Origin: Epinephelus fuscoguttatus
Lineage: Eukaryota; Chordata; Actinopteri; Perciformes; Serranidae
NCBI RefSeq assembly: GCF_011397635.1
Contig: NC_064753.1
Span: 26,126,322-26,190,321 of the forward strand
Direction of reading: 5' to 3'
Length of the DNA: 64,000 nucleotides
A model generated the notes under the pieces. It was not told where the DNA came from, did no database searches, and was given only the letters and a program-made list of their open reading frames with translations. Position 1 is the first letter of the stretch. Every line of letters starts with the position of its first letter. Positions 49,806-61,200 of the stretch are shown here, one piece after another. A program made the translations under genes and the position numbers.

Positions 49806-50656
49806 TTAAAGGGCTTTTTTGTGGAGTTTTTCCTTATCCGCTGTGAGGGTCATAAGGACAGAGGGATGCCGTATGCTGTAAAGCCCTGTGAGGCAAATTG
49901 TGGTTTGTGATACTGGGCTTTATAAATAAAATTGAATTGATTGAGGAAGACTGACAGGTCTGATGTCTTATTCACTCAGCAGCTGACTTGTTGAATGATG
50001 GCGAGTGGATTTAATAATAGTGATAATAATAATAATAATGATAATGATAATAATAATGATGCTCATCACAGTGACAGTGGAATCGCAGGGCTACAGACAG
50101 TTCTTTAATTGCCACAAACTTCGGCAAATGACTCAATAACAATGGTAATGCATGCAAAACTGTGTGACCAAAGTCATGACGGCGGCGGGGGGGGGGTTAC
50201 TGCTTTGATCAGCGAATATAATGTGACTTGGGATGTCACTTTACGCCAAACGCTGGGTCCATTATGCAGCAGATCCAGCTGTGCTGCTGTCATCAGGAAT
50301 GGCCGTCGCTTCACGTGACGCTTCAGTGGAAAGGACGTCTCATGTCTCTTAAACCAACAATGCTGGCTCATCGCTCCTAGCGCTAGCTCCTCGCATTTTT
50401 TCCTAGACGGGAGGGGCTAAACAGCTAGCAAAGTCGGCTAGGTAAGATAACTAGCAGTAATTTAAGAGACTTGGGAGGGACCCAGAACACTCGCCACACA
50501 CCGTGTACACAATGCTACACAAGGTGATGAACACCAGGCTGCTAACATTACATTACGTTCATAGCACCATTTCCAAGACAATAATTAAGTACTAGGTCCG
50601 ATACATGTAACAGCAACACATACTACTCATAATATAATATAAACTAAATCACTTAC

Positions 50657-50883
50657 TTATCCAACAGCAGCAAGGCAACATCCGTGTCTGCCCTCAGCCC
50701 AATTTCTTCCTTCAGGGCTCTCCACCGAGGAAAAGCTACGCCAATACAAATCCTTGTTTGCCTTCTCCTTCGGTCACTTTCCTTCTTTGCTAATAGACCT
50801 TCAGCCGAACGTCTAGGCTTTCTCTTTGTGGTAGGATCCACTTCTGAACCGTGTCTCAGCCGCTTCCTGGGGTTCTCCGCCAT
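50657..50883 (-). CDS. alternative first exon, MAENPRKRLRHG type
   Basis: 75 codons plus two bases, then GATAA|GTAAGT. A basic stretch (TTKRKPRRSAEGLLAKKESD) precedes the module TRICIGVAFPRWRALKEEIG and VALLLLDK. It ends in phase 2 like the other first exons. It lies about 9.3 kb upstream of the next family exon of copy B, in transposon-rich DNA, so it may be an orphan or belong to another transcript. Confidence 0.5.
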
Positions 50884-51544
50884 GTTGCTTTCTCTTTCTA
50901 CCTGCGCTCCAACTCTTCCTATCCCCCTCCCTTCTTGTTGTGAGGTAAAACGCGGCATTTCCTGTGGGCCAGCGCGGGAATGTAGCCGGTCGACACACAA
51001 ACAAAGAGTTATGGATACTAAGAGGCGAAGCTCAATAGAACGCCCCGTAGCAACAGACTCGCCCATGGCTTCGTCCTACCGCCGCCATTTTGGACTGTCA
51101 GCAGACCGCAGCAGACCCGCTTGCATACAAAAACACAAAGACAAACTTTAGTATATTGCTATTAATTATGCTTACAGTGCTACTCACCTCGTGATAGCTT
51201 GGTCACAGCTGCTTTTTCATGTTTTTGTAAAGCAAAATATAGGCTTAAAAAAAAACGAAGAAAAACGGCTTAGATGGCATCTCTACATATTACATCCACT
51301 TATGAGAAGATTAACTTAATAACTCCTTCAAAATCACCCCATAAGCCAATCTACCAAAAAATTAAAAAAAAAAAATCCAAAAAAAAATATCAATATTTTA
51401 ACTAGAAACACATTACTGGCAACGTCACAGTCAGGAATAAAGATTTATTTACAGTGTGTACAGTAATAATAATAATAATAATATATAGGCTATTTTAATA
51501 TATTTTAATGCTAAAGCAGAAATCAGTTCTGATTCTGAGAGGCC

Positions 51545-51642
<98 letters not shown>
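51545..51642. repeat. (TA)n microsatellite
   Basis: About 98 bases of almost pure TA with a small TGTATG interruption near 51571. Likely polymorphic and a possible assembly weak point. Confidence 0.9.
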
Positions 51643-52139
51643 CTACATATTAAATTGATATTAAAACACTTTAAAACTTAGACCTCAGGAGTTCTTACCT
51701 GTCGGGAATCTTCGGGAAACGGTGGAAGGCCAGGTGCGGGGTGTTCCACTGATAGTTGTTGCAGTTAATTGCACTACACTGTTTTCTTTTACTTTTCTCC
51801 ATCCTCTCTCCTTGACATCTTGCATGTTGTCTGGGCGCAACAGTCCAAGCTCAACAGTCCAAAGTGGCGGCAGCGCTACCGCAGCGCCCCTAGTGGCTGT
51901 TGTCAAAAATTCAACGGAGCTTCGCTTCTTGGTATCCATGCTCTTTGGTTCTATTGAGCTTTGCCTCTTGGTATCCATACTCTTTGACGCAAACTAAAAT
52001 TAGAGGAGCCGATCGGCTTAATCAGCATTGTGTCATCTCCTCTAGTAGTGGCTTGGGTGAAACGGACATTTATGGACATGTAGAAGTTACGCACTATAGC
52101 TCATGCACGCACCCAGGTAAAATAAAAAGCCCAAACTAG

Positions 52140-52345
52140 TCGCGTGCCGAAAATGTCAAAAAGCAAAGGAGAGGAGTGAGCAGAGGCTTTTTCTACGCTC
52201 GACGCAAGCGCTCCTTATGGAAATGTATGAGGACTATAAGGACATAATTAAGAAAAAGGCAATACTGCAGCAATTAATAAAGCAAGGGAGGTGGCGTGGC
52301 GGAATATTGCCAACAAGCTTAATGCGCAAGTGACAAAGAAAATTC
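52140..52345 (+). pseudogene. Myb/SANT-like protein remnant of a PIF/Harbinger transposon
   Basis: Across shifted frames the plus strand reads MSKSKGEE, LLMEMYEDYKDIIKKK and INKAREVAWRNIANKLNA. This is the trihelix-like DNA-binding domain usually encoded beside Harbinger transposases. Frame changes make it non-functional. The transposase remnant follows 0.6 kb away on the opposite strand. Confidence 0.6.
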
Positions 52346-52938
52346 AGCATTTCAGCATAATATCATGTTCTATGAATACCGCATCAAAGGTACAAAATAT
52401 ATGTAGATAAGAACACCTATTAAATCTAACAATTCAAGTATGCCTCATGAAATTCACCAAATATGTAAATTAATATTAGTGATAGACTATGTATCACATT
52501 TATCTACTGATTCCTATGTACATTTCAGATGACGCATTTAATCAAACTATTTTATGTCAATCATCGCATTTATCACATAATTGATTGTAGATTATGACAT
52601 TTCCGAAATGATCAGTTTATAGGAAATAATCACAACATTTATCGATTGATTGTAGAAAATTCCATTTAGCAAATCCATCAATTCAGTGGAAATGAGGAAA
52701 ACTATTAAGTGAATGCAGGTGATAGTGAATCAATTATCTGTTTCTCATCATTTGGGAGTCAATTGTAAGCTCTATCCTTTATTATATCAAAATAAGTAAA
52801 ATCCCCTTAAATGTCTGGAATGTGCTACAGGATGAGGAACAGACAAACCACAATGGTGTGTGTCCCATTTTAATGTGGTTGCATTGTGTCATGGTTAATT
52901 CATAAATATAAAAGATAACCTATGTTAATGTGAACAAA

Positions 52939-53280
52939 TCAAGCGCTATGCATGATGTAGGTGATGCTAGAAATAATCAAAATGAATAGAAAATACACCC
53001 TTTTTACCTCTCTGCAAACAGTTGCTTTACTTAGTCTCTCAGCATCACCAACACTGCACAGGAATGTACCGCTAGCAAAGAACCTCAGTGCAATACAGAC
53101 TGACTGCACAGTGGTCAGAGACTGGCTGCAGCATGTGGCCTTTATAATGTGTGTTTCCAGCAAACTGCATAGATACAATGCTCTGCCTGCCGAACTGGTA
53201 CCTCTCCCACAGACAGGAGTCTGTCTGTATCAATGGGTTGGTCCTGTTCTGGAAGACCCTTGGGGCTGGTGGTGGTTGGA
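52939..53280 (-). pseudogene. PIF/Harbinger transposase remnant (HARBI1-like)
   Basis: The minus strand encodes VCIALRFFASGTFLCSVGDA followed by LSKATVCREVKRVY, the conserved N-terminal helix-turn-helix region of Harbinger/HARBI1 transposases. The catalytic part is missing or decayed. The plus-strand ORF over the same bases (52961-53503) is its shadow. Confidence 0.7.
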
Positions 53281-54225
53281 AGGCCCACTGAACAATGTGG
53301 GCCTCCTCATCAACAGGATCCTTGATGAAGGGGCATGCCGTTATTTCCTAATTTATTCTCTCTGTGTCTCTCTGGGTGTGTCCCTCTCCTTCTCTGGCCA
53401 TTGTCAGTTGACCTTAATTGGCTGTGAATTTGCTAGCCAATTGGAAACAGAGTGGGGTGGGGATGGGAGGGCAATCACATATTCATGTACAATCTTTTTT
53501 TAATGCCTCAGTTTAATTTTATTATAGTTTTGTTTTTATTAAATTGATTTTGGCTTTACTGTTGTAAGTGTTTTGTTTTTGTTAAAATTATCTTATTTTT
53601 ATTACATTTTAATTTGTTTTTTAATAGTTAATTTTTTTAAATTAATTATGTTATATATTTTATGATCTACATATTCTTTTATCATTACATGACAGTTGTG
53701 AGTGTGTAAAAGCACTGGCAGAACTGTCTTTTAGGTGTCTGTTCTTGTCTATTTAACATTTTTTGATCATAGATGGAGCTAATCCTCACCTTAATCCTGC
53801 TACAGACCAGGATTGCCCGGCAGCACAAGTTACCATGGTTACAAGGCTGGGATTCAGGTTAACCACCTTGATGGAACGGAGTTGTGGCTCAGTTTGATGG
53901 AACGGAAATCGGAGTTTAGCTTGATGTATCAGACTTAGCCAGAACCATGGTTTCCATGGTTACCGATGTCAGGCTAATCTTAGCCGCTTTGATGGAACAG
54001 AACTCAGCCAGACTTGGCCATTTAAACCTGGATTTGCCTTCATCGGCACCCGTCGGGACCCATCGGGCTCGGATCGGGTAGCCGCACTCTAGTGTGTGTG
54101 TGTGTGTCCCCTATCAATAGGGGCCTATTTGAATTTCTGTCTTCGAGAGATATTATTTTGTAATATAATTGAATATTCTATCCATACATATAAACTTTAA
54201 ATTTATTAAAATTATAAGGCATCGG

Positions 54226-54420
54226 GGCGTCAGTAGCGTAGTGGATAGTGCCGGCGCCCCATGTACAGAGGCATCGCCTCGCCGCAGTGGCCGTGGGCTC
54301 AAATCTGGCTCGCAGCCCCTTGCTGCATGTCAGTCCCCACTCTCTCTCTGTCTCCCCATTTCACTCTCTGTCCTGTCAATAAAGGCAAAAAAAAGCCCAT
54401 AAAAATAATCTTTAAAAAAA
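54226..54420 (+). mobile_element. tRNA-derived SINE, copy 3
   Basis: Begins cggggcgtcagtagcgtagt, with a B-box-like gggctcaaatc, a pyrimidine-rich ctctctctgtctcc body and an A-rich tail. More diverged from copies 1 and 2 and closer to the inverted copy at 60.5-60.8 kb (shared ggatagtgccgg). Confidence 0.75.
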
Positions 54421-54804
54421 ATCTTTGAGTAAACTGCAAGTATCATTTGTGGCCGGGCCGAGTGTCCTCTTTTTTGGAAATCAAAATATGGTCACCTAAC
54501 TGTACAGGTGTTATTTTAAGAATCCTCAAATCCCACTGACCACCAGTCTCTGTGTTGTTAAATACTTCAATAATTACAAAAGTCCAGTGTTAATATACAG
54601 TAGACTCTGTATAGTTTATGATAAACGTATTTGGTCTCTGACAACTAAACTTCACCATCAGTCACACAACATGTTTTCTGTTCACAGTATAAACCTTCAA
54701 ATCAGAGAAATACAGTCTTAATCTCCAAAATTCAACAAAAATGAAGTTTATCTAAAACATCATCTTGTTGAGTCGACATCTAAACCAATCAGCTGTTAGA
54801 TCAG

Positions 54805-56850
54805 GTGAGAGCCAGGCGTGCAGTCAGTGGAGAACAGCTGCAGTGCCTGGCTCTAAAAACTGCGGCCGCCTCGCTCTCGCGGTTTTATCACCGTCCTTTA
54901 GAGGCAAGGTTGTGTTCCAAGGAATTGGGATATAATAACATCACTTCATCCATGCTAAGGCATTTCCATGCCTTGCATGAGAATAAGGAGGGAACTGGAG
55001 TTGCACCCAGCCAAGGTAAGTCATTAAAATATTATAAATATACTGTCACAATTTTACTACGTTGACTTTTATTTATTGTGCAAATGAAAGACAAGTAGCC
55101 TCACAGCAAGAGGGTTGCCGGTTCGATCCCGGGCATGGGAGCCCTTCTGTGCGGAGTTTGCATGTTCTCCCCGTGTCAGCGTGGGAGAACTCCGGGCACT
55201 CCGGCTTCCTCCCACAGTCCAAAGACATGCAAATTGGGGACTAGGTTAATTGATGACTCTAAATTGTCCGTAGGTGTGAATGTGAGCGTGGAAGGTTGTC
55301 TGTCTCTATGTGTCAGCCCTGCGATAGTCTGGCGACCTGTCCAGGGTGTACCCTGCCTCTCGCCCGCTGTCAGCTGGGATAGGCTCCAGCCCCCCCGCGA
55401 CCCTCAAGAGGATGAAGCGGTTAGAAGATGAATGAATGAATGAATGAATGAAAGACAAGTAACAGAAACTGTATTTACATATATTCTCTTTCACCTAGCC
55501 ACCAGAAAGCAAGAGCTGGAAGAGGCCTTAGACTCCATGATAGTGAAGGACACACAGCCCTTCAGTATTGTGGCGCACGTGGGATTTAGGGCATTTGTGT
55601 CCAAACTGGATCCTACCTGTGTTCTCTCCACAAGGCAGGTGCGTATGGGTGCATGCATAAAGCAGACGAGTAATTTCATTGTGCATCTGACAATTGAGCA
55701 CTGTTTTTTTTTCTTCCTTTAGGCTGTAAAGGCCATGGTGGAGGCCAAATATGACGTGGCTAAGGAGAAGGCTAAGGCTTAAGTGCAGAAGGTGGCTGCA
55801 TTTAGCCTTACATCTGACACGTAGACATTCATTAACATGGATAACTACCTGGCTGTTACCTGCCATTTTGTTGATGATAACGCCAGGCTAAATTCAGTAC
55901 TGTTAGGAGTACTGAAACTCCCCCATTCTCACACTGCTGAAAATTTAGCCCGTGTGAAAGCCTCTCTAATGGAGGAATGGGGAATAACTAATCCGGTGAT
56001 ATGCCTGGTTACTGATGGTGCTGCCAACATGCTTGCCTGTGACAAAGAACAGAGGCATCACCACAGTATCTGCATAGCACACACACTTAATCTGATGGTG
56101 AAGAAGGCTCTTGATCAAACCCCTGTGCTGTGTGACATGCGAGCCAAGGCCAGGAAGCTGGTTGGATAGTTTAGAAGCAGCACCACTGCTAAGGTACGTT
56201 CTTTGACTTTATTCCAATGTTTGATGATGCTAATATTTTGTTTGTGTTATTGCTGCGGTGATTGAATTAACTGCTCATCTGTATTTTTTTAAAGGAGAAG
56301 CTTGCACAGGTTCAAGAACATTTGGGGAGGCCGAAACTGAAGCTATTTTAAGAAGTGGAGACACGCTGGAATAGCACCTATCAAATGCTTCATCTTTTGA
56401 TGGAGCTCAGAGAGCCAGTGGGGGCCACTTTGGCCGGTCTACAAACTGACATCCCCTTACTGACCGTGGACAAGTTCAGCATTGTTGATGAGTGCCTGTC
56501 TTTGCTGTCTCCCTTTCATGATGCCACTGTGGAGCTCTCAGCAGAGGATAATGTTTCTGGTTCCAAGGTTGTGCCACTGCTGAAGATGCTGGAGCAGGCG
56601 CTTCAAGAAGATGGCACAAATACGGCCGTTGCAGTGGTGAGGGACACGGGAGACCACCTGATCAGGCAGCTGAGGGAGAGGCTCCACACCCTCCAGTCCA
56701 TGAGTATAATGATACGAGCCACATTACCGGATCCAAGGTTTAAAGTTATTGGATGTTTCAGTCCAACAAAAGCCACTGAAGCAATAAAAAGGCTAACATC
56801 AGAGAGTGCTGCCATAATTAGGTCGGCTCAATCCCCAGAATCAGATCAGG
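54805..56850 (+). pseudogene. hAT (ZBED-like) transposase, degenerate
   Basis: Pieces in order: the end of a BED zinc finger with the His pair in MLRHFHALHENK (54805-55015), a helical domain KQELEEALDSMIVKDTQPFS (55500-55637), the RNase-H-like core with FVDDNARLNSVLL, CLVTDGAANMLA and CIAHTLNLMVKKAL (55722-56166), then ETRWNSTYQMLHLLMELREP and LPDPRFKVIGCF (56296-56850). It has several in-frame stops, intron-like gaps, and a retroposon inserted at 55098-55446. Its right end abuts a block duplicated from the copy B flank. Confidence 0.85.
55098..55446 (+). mobile_element. retroposon inserted in the hAT remnant
   Basis: 349 bp flanked by a perfect 15-bp duplication, aatgaaagacaagta, at 55083-55097 and 55447-55461. 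The 5' end has a B-box-like ggttcgatccc and the 3' end a (GAAT)n tail. The body matches 17237-17492. The long duplication and tail indicate LINE-driven retroposition. Confidence 0.88.
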
Positions 56851-57010
56851 CACACTACAGAGTGACCCAAATCACCTGCACTGCTTCTGACCACATCCAG
56901 GTCACATGGGTGGTGTGACTCATAAAATCCAAAGTAAACATGCATTTCCTCCCAGGGCTGCTGCTTTGGTCTGAACAAGGTGGAGGAGCATGGGAAAATA
57001 GAGTCCAGGT

Positions 57011-57850
57011 TGCATCGACAACACCACCCTCTCTCCCTCCCCACTCATCCGCAACCTTGGTATCTTTGACAATAACCTCTCCTTTGAACATCACATTAGT
57101 CGCCTCGCCCAAACTGCCTTCTTTCACCTCAGAAATATTGCCTGACTTCATCCATTACTCTCCTTCTCTGCTGCTGAAGCTCTCATCCATGCTTTCATCA
57201 CCTCAAGACTCGACTACTGCAACAGCATCCTCTACTGCTGATCATCCAAAGTCCTCAACAAACTCCAGTACATCCAGAACTCTGGTGCCCGCCTCCTCAC
57301 CCACACCCACCAACATATAACCCCTGTCCTGCAATACCTACACTGACTCCCTGTTCTGTACAGAATCAACTTTAAGATCCTCCTCCTCACCCACAAAGCC
57401 CTCCACAGTCAGGCCCCCTCCTACCTCACGGACATGCTCCACCACCACACTCCCTCCCGCAACCTCCGATCATCCGACAAAACCCTCCTCGCCTCCACAC
57501 AGGACCAAGCACTGAACCTGGGGCAACAGAGCCTTCTCCATAGCCGCCCCCTCCCTCTGGAACACCCTCCCTATACACATCTGTGACTGTCCAAATCCAT
57601 CCACCTTCAAGTCACTCCTCAAAACCCACCTTTTCAAATCCGCTTTTAACCTTTAACATAAGCTTTCCATTCTGTTTTTCATGTACCCTCCTTTTCTTTG
57701 TTTTGCACCTTGTTGTATATCGTCCTTGTCTTCTGTTTATCTCTTTGCACTTATATGTACTTCTTTCCTTTTGGTTTTAATGTAAAGCGTCTTTGAGAGC
57801 CGTAAAAGCCCTATATAAATAAAATGTATTATTATTATTATTATTATTAT
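57011..57850 (+). mobile_element. L2-like LINE 3' fragment
   Basis: The plus strand encodes the C-terminal reverse-transcriptase region in broken frames: LGIFDNNLSFEHHISRLAQT, FITSRLDYCNSILY, LNKLQYIQNSGARLLT. It is followed by a 3' UTR ending in an (ATT)n tract at 57829-57851. It interrupts a block that is continuous at 36592-36593 in the copy B flank. Confidence 0.85.
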
Positions 57851-58241
57851 TAACTCTATAATAGAGATCAACTGTGAACCAACACCATTCATTTGAAAGA
57901 ATTAATAAATCACTTGGAAATGAGTTTTAATTAAAGAATTTATTTCACTATACACTATATTACAAACCTGTACATATGAGGTAGCATATAACCAAAAGGC
58001 TGGTACCAAAGTTTTCACTAAATGGATTCGTTTTATGTGGACTTGGTAAATGAGGTGACAGGTGTTGTGAACAGGGTTCCCCAGACTGTTGTCATGTCAG
58101 AGGAGACAACACTTAGATGTGCAAATAATCTGCAATTTATCAATTTGTGCATGAGATATGACACATTTATGTTCAACAACAAATTGTGTGTAATTGTAAC
58201 TTGTGAACTTTCCCTTATGTTTCAGGTTATTATTTTATGTT

Positions 58242-61200
58242 TCATGTTTCAGTTGGTTCAAGTTTAATCTCAGTAAGGCATGGTGGAGGAAAAGGTACAG
58301 AGAGGGTCTGTGAGTTGGACTGGTCTGACTGCAGTTCGTTAGATGATGTCGCATATACTTCAGGACTCTGGACACTGGATAAGGACACGGGGTTGTTGCT
58401 GATTTGATGTCCCTCAGAAGTGTGGACAGCGCCACAGGCCTCAGGTGTCACAGTGTGTTGACCAGCTGCCCAGCTCTGAAGAGACGAAGGATCTGGTTTA
58501 CAATCTGTTTTGTCATCACCTGTAAGAACATACAAAAAGACCAAAAAATACATTACATGCAATTTACTTTTAGGACCCAACAGGGTATAATTTAAGACAT
58601 GGATGAAGGTTAATTAAGGTAACAACACAGAATTTTTACAATAAGAGCTAGCAGACTTCACAGTACTCAGATGTTTGAAAACCTCTTCAGTAATTTGGTG
58701 TGACATACTCAACTCTCCAACATCATGCTCTTCTTTCAAGCGAACATGTAAAGTGTGTTTCTGCCATGGCTCCAGTTCCTCTTCTTCACACTCCAGTTTA
58801 AGTTCAGATGCTTTTTGACTGTAATAGAAAACAACAGAATGACCCTGCAATCCATTGTTCTTGTAACTTGGAAAAAAAAACCCTCCAACATGGATAAGTG
58901 CAATGGGACAGGTAGGCTATTCAAGTTGGAGTACCAAATTAATAACTCAGGCAAGACCCAGCAAGTTGGAGTTTGAATTTTTTTTATCATCAATTTGTAC
59001 TTTACTGAGTGTTTTATGTCATGTTTCGTGTAGTGTTTGAGTGGTGAAACATTCTGGAACAAAGTTATAGCCAGGGATGAGAATCGAGAACCGGTTCCTG
59101 TTAAGAACCGCTTCCAACTGGTTCAATTAATCGTCATCATTAGCCTTTAGCTTAACGATTCCCTTATCAATTCTTTTCATGACGCCAAATCTTTACATCG
59201 ATGACGAACTTCACGCTCGTCAGTCAGCAGCACGTTCAACAACAAAGACGACGTTATGGCGGAGAGACAGAAGCGGTCGAAAGCGAGGCTTCACTATACC
59301 AAAAGGGCGGAAACACCACCAACTAGGCCAGAATGATATATCTTTTAAGCATCGCCATGCACACCTATGTAATATTTACATCACAGGGCTTGTGACATGT
59401 GGCTTGCCCTAATTAAATTAAGCATGCACGTTTAAATTGCTGAGTGATGTGCATAAAACTCGCTTCCGTTTTGATGACTGGCCAACAAAGATGTCTAATT
59501 TAGTGGAATAAAGAATAAACGGCCTATTCAAGTGCTGGAATTTTTTATTTATGTGACAACATCTGAACGCAAGGCAGGCTCCGCTCCATAGACTGTGTGT
59601 GCAGTGCCATGCTGTGGGTTCAGGCCTGGCTTGGTTATAAATGTCTCAGAGGAAGGAAAATGCGGCCCGAGCCACGCTCTGGTGTGCTCACCTGTGTCTG
59701 TGTGCGTACGTGTCTGTGTGTACGCGCATCGGGGCTGAACTCCACTGTGGACGATACAGAGAGCGGAGGAGGATTGTAAGGCGTGACCATGTAGAGACAG
59801 AAATGATGTGCCATTGTGTAAATAATATAAGTCATCATGTTACAAGGTGAAATGTTTCACCATATAACACGATAAATAGTATAAATAGAGATAAATAGTT
59901 ATGTTATTATATGAAGTGTCTGTTGCGCAAAATAATGTAGCTTTAGTTTATGAAGAGATAAGACGGGGCTCTCTCCTCTCCTCTTTTATGCTTTACTCAC
60001 AAGAGCGTGAATTGACCTGGATATGAAGCCTCTGTAGCGCCAAATAATATAACGGTAGTTTCTAAAGAGCTAAGACGAAAAAGAAAAAAAAGAAAAAATT
60101 GTTGCATATAGGGGAAACACTGAAAGAGATGGTGGTACATTTCAAGAGGGCTGAATTGGTATCACTCCTGCCTGAACAAGTAGGGGAAAAAGTTTGTTCT
60201 ATTCATTATATTCAGAGTACACACAATTCATTTCAAGATCTTGACTCTTAAAAATGAGGCTTCATCAAAGACAAACAGGTACCTCTGACACATTACTGGT
60301 ATGTAGACGTCTCCATCACAGCTGTTATTAGCTCCTGGAGCACACAGCTCAGTTGTTTCTGTGGCGTTTTCCATATCGCTCTCCAAGTCAGATCTGTTAA
60401 ATAGAAAAAAATAGAAATTTGAATCATATGAGTCGTTGAGGCAGAAATAAAAGCCCTTTTTAAATAGGAATTGTCCAAATTTGCAGGAAAGTCCAAGCAG
60501 TCATCTTTCAGCATTGGCAGTATATAAACAAAATCGCCTCTGTCTTTTCTTTTCTTTTTTTTTTTAAGATTATTTTTTGGGGGTTTTTGCCTTTAATGGA
60601 CAGGACAGATTGAAATGGGGGGAGAGAGAGAAAGAGAAAGAGAGAGAGAGTGGGGGTTGACATGCAGCAAAGGGTTACAAGCCAGAGTCGAACCTGTGAC
60701 CGCTGCAGCGAGGCATCCTCTGTACATGTGGCTCCGGCACTATCCACTACTCTACCGACCCGCCTTGGTCTTTTTAAACTAAAAGGGTTCCGCCAATGAC
60801 TACCCTTCGAGGCGGAAAATTGGGCACCTCGCATCAACTCGCCAATCCGGATCTGTGCGTCTAAACGCTCACAGCTTGCCGGCAAAACAGCCCAACATTC
60901 GCTGAAAATCTGGTAGTTTAAAAGGGGCTTATGGTACAATATATGCCAGCATGCATATCTCCGTTTCCGTTCACACAAAACACACGGACACAAAAACTTT
61001 ACACTATTGGCTGTGATTGTTCAACTATCATGCTAGTACGCTAGTATGTTATTTTAAGAGTACACACAATTCACTTCAAGATCTTTACTCTTAAAAATGA
61101 GGCTTCATCAAAGACAAACAGGTACCTCTGAGGCATTACTGGTATGTAGACATCTCCATCACAGCTGTTATCAGCTCCTGGAGCGCTCAGCTCAGTTGTT

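Noticed and set aside
51001-51996. Inverted pair containing atggatac(t/c)aagaggc, considered as transposon ends
   Set aside because: Only about 45 bp is shared, with no target duplication or defined termini, so it was left unclassified.
52961-53503. 180-codon plus-strand ORF
   Set aside because: The opposite strand encodes a clear Harbinger transposase motif; the plus ORF is its shadow and has no family features.
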